Shown: piece after piece, positions 1-9,116 of the stretch | How the letters are laid out: each line of letters begins with the position of its first letter | Position numbering within the stretch: the stretch's first letter is position 1 | Origin: Synergistes sp. | GTDB lineage: Bacteria; Synergistota; Synergistia; Synergistales; Synergistaceae | Direction of reading: 5' to 3' | NCBI GenBank assembly: GCA_016288355.1 | Contig: JAEEYY010000098.1 | Coordinates: forward strand, 1-22,407 | DNA: 22,407 bases | Made by a program: the position numbers and the translations under genes | The notes under the pieces: generated by a model | The model's database searches: none | Told to the model about the DNA's origin: nothing | Seen by the model: the letters and a program-made list of their open reading frames with translations, nothing else

Positions 1-115
1 AAAGAGCTCGCGTTAAACGGCCCTCCGGCCGCGGCGCATCAGCCTGTTTAGCGCTGTCCGCAGGACCGGGCGGAAAAACTTATATAAATTTATAAAAAGA
101 AGGTGCGTATAGAAA
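1..115. other. left-edge non-coding stretch before the RND operon
   Basis: No complete gene is visible here. A short open frame from base 1 to a TAG at 49-51 could be the 3' end of an upstream gene cut by the window, but another frame closes at a TAA at 14-16, so the choice cannot be made. Bases 80-98 are AT-rich with TATAAA-like hexamers at 83-88 and 91-96, which could be part of a promoter, but no -35 element of usual quality sits 16-18 bp upstream. A ribosome binding site (AAGGTG, 100-105) precedes the first gene. Confidence 0.35.
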
Positions 116-1336
116 ATGCAGGAGTCTCAGGAAAGAGAAAATAGTGAAGCTTCAGGCGGAAAGAAAGGCGGCTTTTTCAAGATCATCCTGGTAATTTTGA
201 TAGCTGCGGCGGCTTTTTACGGCTACAGGACATACACGTCCGCGTCAAAAAAAGAAGAGTCAGCGCCGCAGGTCCAGGCCCCGGATCCGCTTGTTTTCGT
301 AAAACCGGTGGTCAAGATCGACGCGTCACAAAACACAAACGAATATGTCGGGCATGTCGAAGCTATCCAGTCAGTGCGCGTAGTACCGCAGATATCCGGC
401 GAAATACTGCGCGTCTGCTTCAAGGAGGGCTCGCTGGTAAAGGCCGGTCAGATGCTCTTCCAAATCGACCCCGCGCCTTTCCAGGCAACTGTCGATACCT
501 GCAGGGCGAAGCTGGAAAAAGCAAAAGCGGATCTTGATACGTCTGAAAAGTTCTTCTCCCGCGTACAGAATGCGGAAGCCCGCGCAGTGTCGGCCGCAGA
601 GCGCGACAAAGCTGAAGGAACTGTGCTGCAGAACCGCGCGGCCGTATCCCAGGCAAAGGCAGATCTGCACCTGGCTGAGATCAATCTCGGGTATACAAAA
701 ATATCATCGCCGATCACAGGCAAGATCGGGGTCGCGAAATTCACGAAGGGCAACTATGTCACGCCGGCTTCCGGACCGCTTGCCACAATAGTGCAGATGG
801 ATCCGATCCGCGTAAGCTACACCCTGCCCGACAGGGATTATCTCGACCAGCTTGCCGCCTTCAAGAAGAGCGGCGCGGTGTACAAGAACACGCTTATCCT
901 GAGCAACGGTGAAGAGATAAAGGCACAGGGCGAGCGCGATTTTGAAGACAACAAAATAGACTCTTCGACAGGAACGATAATGATGAACCTGCGCTATGCA
1001 AACGCAGACGGGCTCCTGATACCGGGCGCGATGGTGAGGGTCCGCACCAATCCTGTCAAAAGCGAGATCGTGACGGCCGTGCCACAGACCGCCGTCGCGG
1101 CAGATTCCCAGGGAGACTATGTATATGTGATAAAAGACGACACTGCGTCCTTGGTAAGGGTAACTCTTGGGCGTGACTTTGGAGAGCTGCGCGAGGTGAC
1201 CGCGGGACTCACCGAAGGACAAAAGGTCGTAGTGGCCGGCATTCAGAACCTGAGGAACGGCGTAAAGGTAAGGGTCGGAGCGTCCGGCACGCAAAAAGCC
1301 GGAGACGGCGGCAACAGATCTGAAGAGGCCAAATAG
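116..1336 (+). CDS. RND efflux periplasmic adaptor (MexA/AcrA-like membrane fusion protein)
   Basis: This 406-residue protein is the periplasmic adaptor that joins an RND pump to an outer-membrane channel. A short charged N-terminus is followed by one hydrophobic segment at about residues 20-37, which would be an inner-membrane anchor or uncleaved signal. I see no lipobox cysteine, so it is probably not a lipoprotein, unlike MexA and AcrA. Then come the split lipoyl/barrel-sandwich halves (around 86-118 with VPQISGEI, and around 195-225 with SSPITGKIG), separated by an alpha-hairpin of about 75 residues rich in Ala, Glu and Lys. The beta-barrel and membrane-proximal domains follow. The order and length fit the HlyD/AcrA family. 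A site AAGGTG at 100-105 supports this ATG. The stop is TAG, and the pump starts 4 bases later, so the two are translated together. Confidence 0.93.
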   Translation: MQESQERENSEASGGKKGGFFKIILVILIAAAAFYGYRTYTSASKKEESAPQVQAPDPLVFVKPVVKIDASQNTNEYVGHVEAIQSVRVVPQISGEILRVCFKEGSLVKAGQMLFQIDPAPFQATVDTCRAKLEKAKADLDTSEKFFSRVQNAEARAVSAAERDKAEGTVLQNRAAVSQAKADLHLAEINLGYTKISSPITGKIGVAKFTKGNYVTPASGPLATIVQMDPIRVSYTLPDRDYLDQLAAFKKSGAVYKNTLILSNGEEIKAQGERDFEDNKIDSSTGTIMMNLRYANADGLLIPGAMVRVRTNPVKSEIVTAVPQTAVAADSQGDYVYVIKDDTASLVRVTLGRDFGELREVTAGLTEGQKVVVAGIQNLRNGVKVRVGASGTQKAGDGGNRSEEAK

Positions 1337-1339
1337 CTT

Positions 1340-4300
1340 ATGTTCTCTACCAGATTTTTGATCGATCATCCGCGTTTCGCGATCGTACTTGCGACGGTAA
1401 TGGCGCTTGCAGGCATACTTGCCGCGGCACAGCTGCCTGTCGAACAGTATCCGGACGTTGCTCCGCCGCAGGTCTTCGTTTCCACAAACTATCTGGGAGC
1501 CGACGCCGCGACTCTGGCAAACACCGTGGCAGCCCCGCTCGAAGACGCGGTCAACGGCGTCGACGGGATGATCTACATGAACTCGACGTCAAGCAATAAC
1601 GGCGACTATAAGCTCTTTGTCACCTTCGAGACGGGGACGGATCCGGACATGGCGATCGTCAGGGTGCAGAACCGCGTATCACAGGTAACGCCGCAGCTGC
1701 CGGCCGAGGTCATAGCCCAGGGCATAACTGTTGAAACGTCTTTCTCGAACCAGCTCGGATTCTTTTCGCTGAAATCGCCGAACGGCACCTACGACGAAGC
1801 CGCGCTCATGAACTACGCCTACAGCAATCTGCGCGACCCGATAAAGCGCGTTCACGGCATGGGGAACGTTCAGGTATACGGTTCAAAATACAGCATCCGC
1901 GTCTGGCTCGACCCTGTAAGGATAAGCTCTCTCGGCCTTTCGATAGATGACGTCGCAGCCGCGATAAAGAGCCAGAACAAACAGGCCTCTATCGGTTCCG
2001 TGGGTTCTATGCCTGCGGACACCGACCAGCCTCTTGTCTATACGCTGAAGACTACGGGACGCCTTTCCAGCGTCAGGGATTTTGAAAATATCATCGTGTG
2101 CACCACCGAACAGGGGGGGCTTGTAAAACTGCGCGATATCTCGCGCATCGAGCTCGGTTCCGAGTCATACAGCATGCACTCAAAGGTAGACGGCGCACCT
2201 TCCGCGATGGTGTCGATGGCTCAGGCTTCCGGCTCAAACGCCCTCGAGGTCATGGAGGGAGCCAAGAAAACTATAGCAGAGCTTTCCCGCGAGCTGCCGG
2301 AGGATATGGAGATAACAATAAACTACGACTCAACGCTCTACGTCACGGCAACTATTAGAGAGATACTCGAGACTCTCGTGCTGACGTTCATGCTGGTGGT
2401 CCTGGTATGTTACCTCTTCCTTCAGGACTGGCGCGTAACGACGGTTCCGATCGCAGCTATCCCGATATCGCTGATGGCAGCTTTCATCGGGCTTGCCGCG
2501 GTACGGTATACCATCAATACGCTTTCGCTTTTCGGAATAGTTCTTGTCATCGGAACGGTCGTCGACGACGCTATCGTCGTAGTCGAACGAGTCACTTATA
2601 TAATGGAGCGGGACAAATGTTCCCCTGAGGCTGCGACGATGCAGGCAATGAAAGACGTCACCGCGCCTATGGCCGCGACGACGCTGGTATTCCTGGCGAT
2701 ATTCGTGCCGGTCGCCTTCATGAAAGGCATCACGGGACAGATATACAAACAGTTCGCGGTCACCATATCCTTTGCCGTGGTATTTTCGCTGATAGTGGCG
2801 CTCACGCTCTCCCCGGTAATGTGCGCGCATATGCTGCGCGAAGTCAAGCCGGCGCGCCGCGGGCCGCTCAAATGGTTCAATACGGCCCTTACCAAAGCGA
2901 CGACTGGCTATGTCAGCGGAGCGGTGTGGCTCGCACGCCGCACGCTGGTGACCCTCATTATACTTGCGGCGGTCATCGGCACCTGCTTCCACTTATACAG
3001 GACCACACCGACAGAATTTATCCCGGATGAAGACCAGGGCGTCGTCTTTATGGTAGCGCAGCTTCCTGAGGGCGCGACCGAAGGGCGCACATATAAAGTG
3101 ATTGAGCCGATGGTGGAAGAAATACAGACGATCCCCGGCATCGAGAACGCTATCAGCATCCAGGGAGTAAATATCATGAGCGGCAACGGCGAGAATGTCG
3201 CCTCTTTCTTCTTCCCGCTGAAGCCGTGGGATGAACGCGAGACAAAAGACCTCTCTCTTAACTCGATAGTTGCGAAGCTTCGCGCGATAGCAGCGAAATA
3301 CCCGGAAGGCAATATCAGTGTATTCACGCCGCCGGCAATTGCCGGGCTCGGCCTGGCTTCCGGGCTGGACCTGAGGCTTGAATCACGCGAAGAAAACGAC
3401 CCGGAAAAGCTGGCCAATGTCATGGGCGATATGCTGATAAAGCTCAATCAGGCCCCGGAGTTCCTATATGCGTTCGCTTCTTTCACTTCAAACACTCCGC
3501 ATATGTACCTCGATATTGACAGGGAAAAGGCGGAAATGATGAAGGTGCCGGTCAGCAGCATCTTCTCCACGCTGCAGACATACTTCGGTTCCGCCTATAT
3601 CAACGACATCAACATAGGCACGCAGGTAAACCGCGTCTTGGTGCAGTCAGAGTGGAATTACAGAAAGAATATCAACGACATCGGAGGCATATTCGTAAGA
3701 AACGGCCGGGGCGAACAGGTACCGCTCAGGAGTATCCTGACGCAGAGAAAAACGCTTGCGCCGCGTTCGGTGGAGCGCTACAACATATACCCGAGCGCCG
3801 GGATAACGATAGTCATGAAGCCGGGCTATTCCACAGGCGAAGGCATCAAACGCGTATCTGAGATCGCAAAGAGCCTGCCGCAGGGCTATTCATACGAATG
3901 GTCGAGTATGACCTACCAGGAGCAGCACTCGGGCTACGGGATAATAGCGGTGCTTGCGATAGCTCTTCTGTTTGCCTATCTCTTCCTTGTAGCCCAGTAT
4001 GAGAGTTTTTCGATACCGGTGCCGGTCGTACTTTCACTGCCGGTCGCTATGTTCGGCGCATTGGGCGGGCTGATCATCATGGGACTGCCTATATCGATAT
4101 ACGCTCAGCTTGGTATACTGCTGCTGATAGGACTTGCCGCAAAGAACGCGATACTGATCGTTGAGTTTGCCAAGGAGCAGCGTGAAGTCCGCAAGCTGCC
4201 GCTCATCGAGGCCGCGGCCACAGCGGCGGGAGAGCGCTTCCGCGCGGTCCTGATGACCGCCTTCACCTGCGTGCTCGGGGTCCTGCCGATGCTTTTCGCT

Positions 4301-4483
4301 TCCGGCGCCGGAGCCACGAGCCGCAGGGCGGTAGGCACCACGATGTTCTTCGGGATGAACGCCGCTACGATAATCGGCGTATTCTTCATACCGGCGCTTT
4401 TTGTATTCTTCCAGGGCACACGTGAAAGAGTAAAGGCGCTCTTCAGGAAAAAGAGCCGCACGGAGGGAGGAGCCGCCCAATGA
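1340..4483 (+). CDS. RND efflux transporter, HAE1 family (AcrB/MexB-like inner-membrane pump)
   Basis: At 1047 residues this has the length of AcrB/MexB proton-driven multidrug pumps. The first transmembrane helix is at about 11-30, followed by a large periplasmic loop, a block of helices from about 340, a second periplasmic loop and a second helical block from about 870. The proton-relay pair is present as Asp409-Asp410 in the helix reading GTVVDDAIVVVE, and the partner lysine is Lys935 in AAKNAILIVEF. Both agree with the AcrB residues D407/D408 and K940. The HAE1 family takes hydrophobic and amphiphilic compounds from the periplasm and outer leaflet. The substrates of this pump cannot be read from sequence. 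It overlaps the outer-membrane channel gene by 4 bp (ATGA at 4480-4483). Confidence 0.96.
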   Translation: MFSTRFLIDHPRFAIVLATVMALAGILAAAQLPVEQYPDVAPPQVFVSTNYLGADAATLANTVAAPLEDAVNGVDGMIYMNSTSSNNGDYKLFVTFETGTDPDMAIVRVQNRVSQVTPQLPAEVIAQGITVETSFSNQLGFFSLKSPNGTYDEAALMNYAYSNLRDPIKRVHGMGNVQVYGSKYSIRVWLDPVRISSLGLSIDDVAAAIKSQNKQASIGSVGSMPADTDQPLVYTLKTTGRLSSVRDFENIIVCTTEQGGLVKLRDISRIELGSESYSMHSKVDGAPSAMVSMAQASGSNALEVMEGAKKTIAELSRELPEDMEITINYDSTLYVTATIREILETLVLTFMLVVLVCYLFLQDWRVTTVPIAAIPISLMAAFIGLAAVRYTINTLSLFGIVLVIGTVVDDAIVVVERVTYIMERDKCSPEAATMQAMKDVTAPMAATTLVFLAIFVPVAFMKGITGQIYKQFAVTISFAVVFSLIVALTLSPVMCAHMLREVKPARRGPLKWFNTALTKATTGYVSGAVWLARRTLVTLIILAAVIGTCFHLYRTTPTEFIPDEDQGVVFMVAQLPEGATEGRTYKVIEPMVEEIQTIPGIENAISIQGVNIMSGNGENVASFFFPLKPWDERETKDLSLNSIVAKLRAIAAKYPEGNISVFTPPAIAGLGLASGLDLRLESREENDPEKLANVMGDMLIKLNQAPEFLYAFASFTSNTPHMYLDIDREKAEMMKVPVSSIFSTLQTYFGSAYINDINIGTQVNRVLVQSEWNYRKNINDIGGIFVRNGRGEQVPLRSILTQRKTLAPRSVERYNIYPSAGITIVMKPGYSTGEGIKRVSEIAKSLPQGYSYEWSSMTYQEQHSGYGIIAVLAIALLFAYLFLVAQYESFSIPVPVVLSLPVAMFGALGGLIIMGLPISIYAQLGILLLIGLAAKNAILIVEFAKEQREVRKLPLIEAAATAAGERFRAVLMTAFTCVLGVLPMLFASGAGATSRRAVGTTMFFGMNAATIIGVFFIPALFVFFQGTRERVKALFRKKSRTEGGAAQ

Positions 4484-5970
4484 GAAAATTTATCATTTGC
4501 TTTGCCGTTTTGTTTCTGACAGCAGCCTCGCTGGGCTGCGCTCATGCCGGGGAAGCAGCTCCCGCATCCGCCGACGTGCTGATAAAAGAGGGCGCATGGG
4601 CCGAACTTGCGCGCCTCTACCCCAGCTCTGTCGCCTCGGATGACAAAAGCGCGATAACACCGGAAGAGCTTGCGTCATGGTGGGATATATTCGGTGATCC
4701 GCTGCTCACGGAGCTTATCGAAAAAACACTCTCCGGCAACAGGGACATAGCTGCCGCGCGCGCGAAGGTCACCGAGGCAAGGGCCATGCTCGGAGTAAGC
4801 CGCGCTGCTCTTCTGCCGTGGCTTGACTCGACAAACTTCTGGAACAACAGCCGCACACCTGTAGATGCCGGAGGCACCGGAAGCAGCGTGAGCCTTGCGA
4901 GATTAGGCATCGACGCCTCCTGGGAGATAGACATCTTCGGAGGCACCCGCGCAAAAATCAAGGCGCAGGAAGCTACGCTGGAAGCTCAGTATGCGGAGCT
5001 GTACTCCGTCTGGACCGGGCTTGCCGCGGAGACCGCGCTGGAATATATATCGCTGCGCACGCTGCAGGAGCGTCTGGTGATCGCATTGTACAACCTGAAG
5101 CTTCAGCAGGAATCTGTGGATATACAGCAGTCCAAAGTAAGATCGGGACTTGCGGACGAACTGGCGCTGAATCAGGCGCTGTATACGATGGAACAGACGC
5201 GGTCCGCGATTCCCGGCATCGAAGCGCAGATAGAGCAGACAAAGAACGCGCTTGCGATACTTGTCGGCGAGGTCCCCGGCTCTCTTGACGAAAAATTGTC
5301 GCCAAAAATGCCGATTCCGAAGATCGACGACCTGGCCTTCATAGGAATACCCGCTAACCAGCTGCGCAGACGCCCCGATATAATAGAGGCGGAACGCAAG
5401 CTTGCCGCACAGCTGTCGCGCAAAAAAGCAGCCAAAGCGGATCTGTGGCCTAAATTCTACCTGACCGGCTCGATCGGGACAGAAAGCCTGGACTGGGGAG
5501 GGCTCTTTAAGGGTCCCGCAAAGCTCTACAGCATTCTGCCGCAGATAGTCTGGCCGATCTTCCATGCCGGCGCTATACGAAAGAACATAAAGGCCCAGGA
5601 CGCAATAGCCGAGCAGCTGCTTGCGTCATATGAGAATACCGTGCTCTCCGCCGCGGGCGAAGTGCGCGACGCTCTTGCCGCAAACGTAAAAGAATATGAA
5701 CGCCGCGATGCACTGGGAAACGGAGCAAAAGCGGCAAGGATCGCGCTTGACATAGCAAACGAAAAGTACGCAAGCGGACTCGTGGATTTCACAAACGTGA
5801 TAAACGCGCAGCAGTCGCTTTCTTCCCTTTCGGAAGCCTATGCGATCAGCGAAGGGCAGATCGCGGCAAACGCCGTGCAGCTCTTCAACGCGCTGGGCGG
5901 CGGCTGGAAGCCGATGGAAGAAGCTGAACGCGCAATGGCCGCTGCCGAAAAAGAAAAAAAGAAAAAATAA
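4480..5970 (+). CDS. outer-membrane efflux channel, NodT/OprM-type
   Basis: This 496-residue protein is the outer-membrane channel of the tripartite pump. It has a signal peptide at about residues 1-24. Cys20 in ASLGC might be a lipid-attachment site, but the residue at -3 is Ser, which is a poor lipobox; cleavage after AHA is an alternative, so lipidation is uncertain. The mature part shows the internally duplicated TolC-family pattern. The first repeat contains a WWDIFGDPLL motif and long helices. The second starts near the RRRPDIIEAERKLAAQ motif (about 293-308), a hallmark of NodT-type proteins. The C-terminus is a lysine/glutamate-rich tail. Translation is coupled to the pump by the ATGA overlap. 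A strong hairpin follows 17 bp after the stop, so this is the last gene of the operon. No local regulator gene is visible. Confidence 0.93.
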   Translation: MRKFIICFAVLFLTAASLGCAHAGEAAPASADVLIKEGAWAELARLYPSSVASDDKSAITPEELASWWDIFGDPLLTELIEKTLSGNRDIAAARAKVTEARAMLGVSRAALLPWLDSTNFWNNSRTPVDAGGTGSSVSLARLGIDASWEIDIFGGTRAKIKAQEATLEAQYAELYSVWTGLAAETALEYISLRTLQERLVIALYNLKLQQESVDIQQSKVRSGLADELALNQALYTMEQTRSAIPGIEAQIEQTKNALAILVGEVPGSLDEKLSPKMPIPKIDDLAFIGIPANQLRRRPDIIEAERKLAAQLSRKKAAKADLWPKFYLTGSIGTESLDWGGLFKGPAKLYSILPQIVWPIFHAGAIRKNIKAQDAIAEQLLASYENTVLSAAGEVRDALAANVKEYERRDALGNGAKAARIALDIANEKYASGLVDFTNVINAQQSLSSLSEAYAISEGQIAANAVQLFNALGGGWKPMEEAERAMAAAEKEKKKK

Positions 5971-5987
5971 CTTTAAGGCACAACGGC

Positions 5988-6041
5988 ACGCAAAGCAAAA
6001 AAACAGGCGCGGGTTTCCGCGTCTGTTTTTTTGCTTTGCGT
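5988..6041 (+). terminator. rho-independent terminator of the RND operon
   Basis: A 25-bp inverted repeat (5988-6012 against 6017-6041) with a 4-base loop GTTT has only one non-Watson-Crick pair (G.U). The inner GC-rich part, GGCGCGG against CCGCGTC, is followed by seven T residues (6026-6032) and mirrored by seven A residues on the left. This is the signature of an intrinsic terminator that could also work on the opposite strand. It lies just downstream of the channel gene. Confidence 0.9.
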
Positions 6042-6090
6042 CCGGCAGCTTTTTTTCTTTTATCAGGGATCCGAATCATGGAAATTTTTA

Positions 6091-6121
6091 CAGATCGCAG
6101 GACTCGTCAGTCCTTTATCTG
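6091..6121 (+). other. short imperfect hairpin in the leader upstream of rnf
   Basis: Two nested stems, CAGAT/ATCTG and AGGACT/AGTCCT, enclose a CGTC loop, with small internal bulges CGC and TT. It lies between the preceding terminator and the rnf promoter region. I do not recognise it as a known RNA family, and at 31 bases it may be chance. Confidence 0.25.
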
Positions 6122-6161
6122 ACTAAAATGCTATTTTCTCTAAAGAACCTGCTGTTTTTTT

Positions 6162-6172
6162 TATAATATAAT
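6162..6172 (+). promoter_or_regulatory. possible rnf promoter -10 region
   Basis: Two overlapping TATAAT hexamers, 6162-6167 and 6167-6172, follow a run of T residues and are exact -10 consensus matches. They lie about 100 bp upstream of rnfC in the only gap before the operon. No good TTGACA-like -35 sits at the usual spacing, so either an activator is needed or the match is due to AT-richness. Confidence 0.4.
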
Positions 6173-6187
6173 GATAGAATAATGTTT

Positions 6188-6211
6188 CGCGTGATGTTAC
6201 GCAGTCACGCG
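6188..6211. promoter_or_regulatory. inverted repeat upstream of rnfC, candidate operator
   Basis: CGCGTGA (6188-6194) and TCACGCG (6205-6211) form a perfect 7-bp inverted repeat around a 10-base spacer, about 20 bp downstream of the -10-like elements. The placement suits a repressor site or a leader hairpin for the rnf operon. The sequence does not match a Rex or FNR site that I know, so the binder is not assigned. Confidence 0.4.
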
Positions 6212-6268
6212 TCTAATGTTTGTTGCATTTATTAAGATTATACAGATAAAAGGAGGGGGAACGTTTTT

Positions 6269-7606
6269 ATGAAGCTTCCAACTTTCTGGGGCGGGATCCA
6301 TCCGCCGCAGAGCAAAGAGCTCACAGTGGGCGAAAGTATCGTGTCCTACCGCCCGCAGGGCGAGCTGGTCTTTCCGATGGCCCAGCATATAGGCGCGCCC
6401 TGTGCCCCGACTGTGGCAAAAGGAGACCGCGTTCTTGTGGGGACACGTCTCGGCAACAACGACGCCTTTGTATCGGCGCCTGTACTTTCAAGCGTTTCCG
6501 GAACTGTAAAGGACGTTGCTTTAAGGCTCACGGTCCCCGGTACATTCGAGACCTGCGTCGTGGTTGAAGACGACGGTAAAAATGAACTTGCGCCCGAATG
6601 GAGGCCGCTGGAAAATTACGAGACGGCGGATCCGAAAGAATATGTAAAACGCATCCGCGACGCAGGCATCGTCGGCTTCGGCGGCGCTACGTTCCCGACG
6701 GCGGTCAAGCTGTCGCCGCCGCCTGACAAAAAGATCAAATGGCTTATAGTTAACGGCGTCGAATGCGAACCCTACCTGAACTGCGACAACCGGCTGATGC
6801 TGGAGAACGCTGAGAAGATAGTGAAGGGCACGGCCCTTGTAATGCGCCTTTTCCCCGAGGCAAAGGGCATTATCGCGATCGAGAACAATAAGCCGGAGGC
6901 CATTGCCCTTCTTAAAGAGACAGTGTCAAAGTCCGGCAACGGGAATTTGACCGTTCAGCCGCTTACTGTGAAATATCCGCAGGGCGCCGAAAAGATGCTG
7001 ATAGAGGCGCTCACCGGCCAGGAATTCGTGATAACCGCCCTTCCGGCCGACGTCGGCTGCATAATCCTCAACGTACGCACGGTATACCAGATCTACAGCG
7101 CTATCGTTGAAGGCCTGCCGGCCGTGACCCGCATCGTGACGGTCACCGGCGACGCAGTCGCTCATCCGAAAAATATCCGGGTGCCGCAGGGCACGATGAT
7201 CCGTGAACTGATAGATCTCTGCGGCGGCTTTAAGGAGCAGCCCGTAAAGATACTGGCAGGAGGTCCTATGATGGGCATGTCGATGCGCTCGCTTGACGTC
7301 CCCGTCGTAAAAGGAACTTCCGGAATACTCTGCCTTACGGCAAAATCGACGATGCTGAAGCCGATACGCCCGTGCCTGCGCTGCGGACGCTGTGTTTCGG
7401 CATGTCCTATGGGGCTCGTCCCCACAGTCCTCGAGCCGCTTGTCCACGCAAGGCAGTACAAGCGCTTTGAAGAAGAGGGCGGTATGAACTGCATCGAGTG
7501 CGGAAGCTGCACCTATATGTGCCCCGCGAACCGTCCGCTTACACAGGGCTGCCGAGACGGCAAAGCCTCTGTTGCAGCTATGCGAAGAAAGGCGGCCGCT
7601 AAATAA
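6269..7606 (+). CDS. rnfC: Rnf complex subunit RnfC (NADH-side iron-sulfur subunit)
   Basis: RnfC is the peripheral cytoplasmic subunit of the Rnf complex that exchanges electrons with NAD(H). This 445-residue protein opens with the typical GGIHPPQSKELT motif. It has a glycine-rich nucleotide-binding segment, GFGGATFPTAVK (about 136-147), then VNGVECEPYLNCDNR, an SLBB-like region, and two [4Fe-4S] motifs: Cys369/372/375/379 and Cys408/411/414/418. The length agrees with RnfC of clostridia and acetogens and lacks the long C-terminal repeat tail of enterobacterial RnfC. A strong site AGGAGGGG (6251-6258) fixes the ATG. It starts an operon in the order C-D-G-E-A-B, the order known from Acetobacterium-type clusters, and overlaps rnfD by one base (TAATG). 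Confidence 0.96.
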   Translation: MKLPTFWGGIHPPQSKELTVGESIVSYRPQGELVFPMAQHIGAPCAPTVAKGDRVLVGTRLGNNDAFVSAPVLSSVSGTVKDVALRLTVPGTFETCVVVEDDGKNELAPEWRPLENYETADPKEYVKRIRDAGIVGFGGATFPTAVKLSPPPDKKIKWLIVNGVECEPYLNCDNRLMLENAEKIVKGTALVMRLFPEAKGIIAIENNKPEAIALLKETVSKSGNGNLTVQPLTVKYPQGAEKMLIEALTGQEFVITALPADVGCIILNVRTVYQIYSAIVEGLPAVTRIVTVTGDAVAHPKNIRVPQGTMIRELIDLCGGFKEQPVKILAGGPMMGMSMRSLDVPVVKGTSGILCLTAKSTMLKPIRPCLRCGRCVSACPMGLVPTVLEPLVHARQYKRFEEEGGMNCIECGSCTYMCPANRPLTQGCRDGKASVAAMRRKAAAK

Positions 7607-8535
7607 TGGAACGTTTACTTGTAGTATCAAGCTCCCCGCATATCCATTCGCCTCTCGACACCCAAAAGATCATGGGCTGGGTGCTGGCGGCGCTTGCGCC
7701 TGCGGGAGCTGCCGGAGTTTACTTTTTCGGGGTGCGCGCCGCGGCCGTGATGGCTGTCTGCGTCATCTCCTGCGTGCTGTTTGAGTATCTGTGGCAGAAG
7801 CTCACAAAGCGCACCGTCACAACGGACGACCTCTCCGCCGCCGTGACCGGCCTGCTTCTTGCCTATAATCTGCCTCCTACTATTCCCTTCTGGATGGCAG
7901 CGGTCGGCAGCCTCTTTGCGATCATCGTCGTAAAACAGCTTTACGGCGGGCTTGGCTGCAACATCGTAAACCCGGCGCTTGCGGGGCGTGCGATGATGCT
8001 CACGAGCTGGCCCGTACCGATGACCACATGGACGGTGAACGGCGTATCCGGGGCCACCCCGCTTGCAATGATAAAGTCCGGGGCGCTCTCCGATCTTCCC
8101 TCCTGGACAGATATGTTCATAGGCAATATCGGAGGATGCATAGGAGAGACTTCCGCAGCCGCGCTTCTCATAGGCTTTGCGATACTTCTTTACAAAGACA
8201 TCATAAAATGGCATATCCCGGTGATATACATCGCCGTGACAGCCGCGCTGTGCACGGTCTTCGGCAGAGGGGCGGCCCCGCTGCAGGAGATATTCGCGGG
8301 CGGGCTCTTCCTCGGCGCGATATTTATGGCCACGGACTATACGACAACGCCGATAACGACCCGCGGACAGGTGATCTTTGCCGCCGGCTGCGGCGTGCTG
8401 ACGGCGCTGATACGCAGATGGGGCGGATATCCGGAAGGCGTATCGTACTCCATACTCATAATGAACCTGACCGTGCCGCTCATTGACCGCGCGACAAAGC
8501 CGCGCATCTTCGGAGAGGTGAAAAAGCATGGGTAA
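7606..8535 (+). CDS. rnfD: Rnf complex subunit RnfD (flavinylated membrane subunit)
   Basis: RnfD is an integral inner-membrane subunit that carries a covalently bound FMN and takes part in ion translocation. The 309-residue product has about nine or ten hydrophobic stretches. It contains the flavinylation motif SGATPLA with the acceptor Thr151. The N-terminus reads VSSSPHIHSPLDTQKIM, typical of RnfD/NqrB. Other family signatures include GGLGCNIVNPALAGRAMML (about 114-132) and ATDYTTTPIT in the C-terminal part. It overlaps rnfC by one base and rnfG by 8 bp, so translation is tightly coupled. FMN is attached by an ApbE-type transferase, and no apbE gene is present in the window. Confidence 0.96.
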   Translation: MERLLVVSSSPHIHSPLDTQKIMGWVLAALAPAGAAGVYFFGVRAAAVMAVCVISCVLFEYLWQKLTKRTVTTDDLSAAVTGLLLAYNLPPTIPFWMAAVGSLFAIIVVKQLYGGLGCNIVNPALAGRAMMLTSWPVPMTTWTVNGVSGATPLAMIKSGALSDLPSWTDMFIGNIGGCIGETSAAALLIGFAILLYKDIIKWHIPVIYIAVTAALCTVFGRGAAPLQEIFAGGLFLGAIFMATDYTTTPITTRGQVIFAAGCGVLTALIRRWGGYPEGVSYSILIMNLTVPLIDRATKPRIFGEVKKHG

Positions 8536-9106
8536 AATCGTAAGACTCGGACTGGTGCTTTTTGTCATCACAGCCGTCACAGGCCTGATCCTGGGCGCGG
8601 TCTACACCGCAACGCTCGAGCCGATCCGCATTGCCCGGGCAAACGAAAAGAATGAAGCCCTGGCCGCGACTCTGCCCGGCGCTACAGATTTCAAAGAGAT
8701 AACGCCGGAGCAGGACGCCGGAACGATCACAGAGATCTATGAGGGCAGCAAAGACGGCGACGTCGTCGGCTACAACTTCACGGTGACCCCTAAGGGCTAC
8801 GGCGGGCTGATCACGCTTATCGTCGGCATCTCCAACGACGGCAAAGTCGAAGACATCAAGATCCTGTCGCACAGCGAGACTCCGGGGCTCGGCGCAAAGG
8901 CCGGCGCTCCCGAGTTCTCAGGTCAGTTCCACGAAAAGGAGATCGATGATTTCCGCGTTACCAAGACGCCGCCCGAAAGCGGCAGGGATATCCAGGCAAT
9001 ATCCGGAGCGACGATCACTTCGACCGCTGTCACATCCGGCGTGAACGACGCCGCGGCCTACTGGAAAGCCAACTTCTCCGGGGCTTCCGCACAGAAGGCG
9101 GATTAG
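8528..9106 (+). CDS. rnfG: Rnf complex subunit RnfG (FMN-binding subunit)
   Basis: RnfG is anchored by one N-terminal helix (about residues 8-27) and exposes an FMN-binding domain outside the cytoplasmic membrane. The 192-residue protein contains KILSHSETPGLGAKA (about 111-125) and the flavinylation motif ISGATITSTAVT, in which Thr162 is the expected covalent FMN site. Both are standard for RnfG/NqrC. The start codon overlaps the end of rnfD by 8 bp. The stop is an ordinary TAG, and an AGGAGG ribosome site for rnfE begins immediately after it. Confidence 0.95.
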   Translation: MGKIVRLGLVLFVITAVTGLILGAVYTATLEPIRIARANEKNEALAATLPGATDFKEITPEQDAGTITEIYEGSKDGDVVGYNFTVTPKGYGGLITLIVGISNDGKVEDIKILSHSETPGLGAKAGAPEFSGQFHEKEIDDFRVTKTPPESGRDIQAISGATITSTAVTSGVNDAAAYWKANFSGASAQKAD

Positions 9107-9116
9107 GAGGTATATC

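Noticed and set aside
1..51. Possible 3' end of a TetR-type repressor upstream of the efflux operon
   Set aside because: Only 16 codons would be visible and two frames are possible, so a repressor cannot be supported.
704..1369. 221-codon minus-strand open frame opposite the RND adaptor
   Set aside because: The plus-strand frame is a clear HlyD/AcrA protein. The reverse frame has no domain or ribosome site.
7627..8580. 317-codon minus-strand open frame opposite rnfD
   Set aside because: It is a shadow of the GC-rich plus-strand gene: low-complexity, Arg/His/Gly-rich, and without a recognisable domain.
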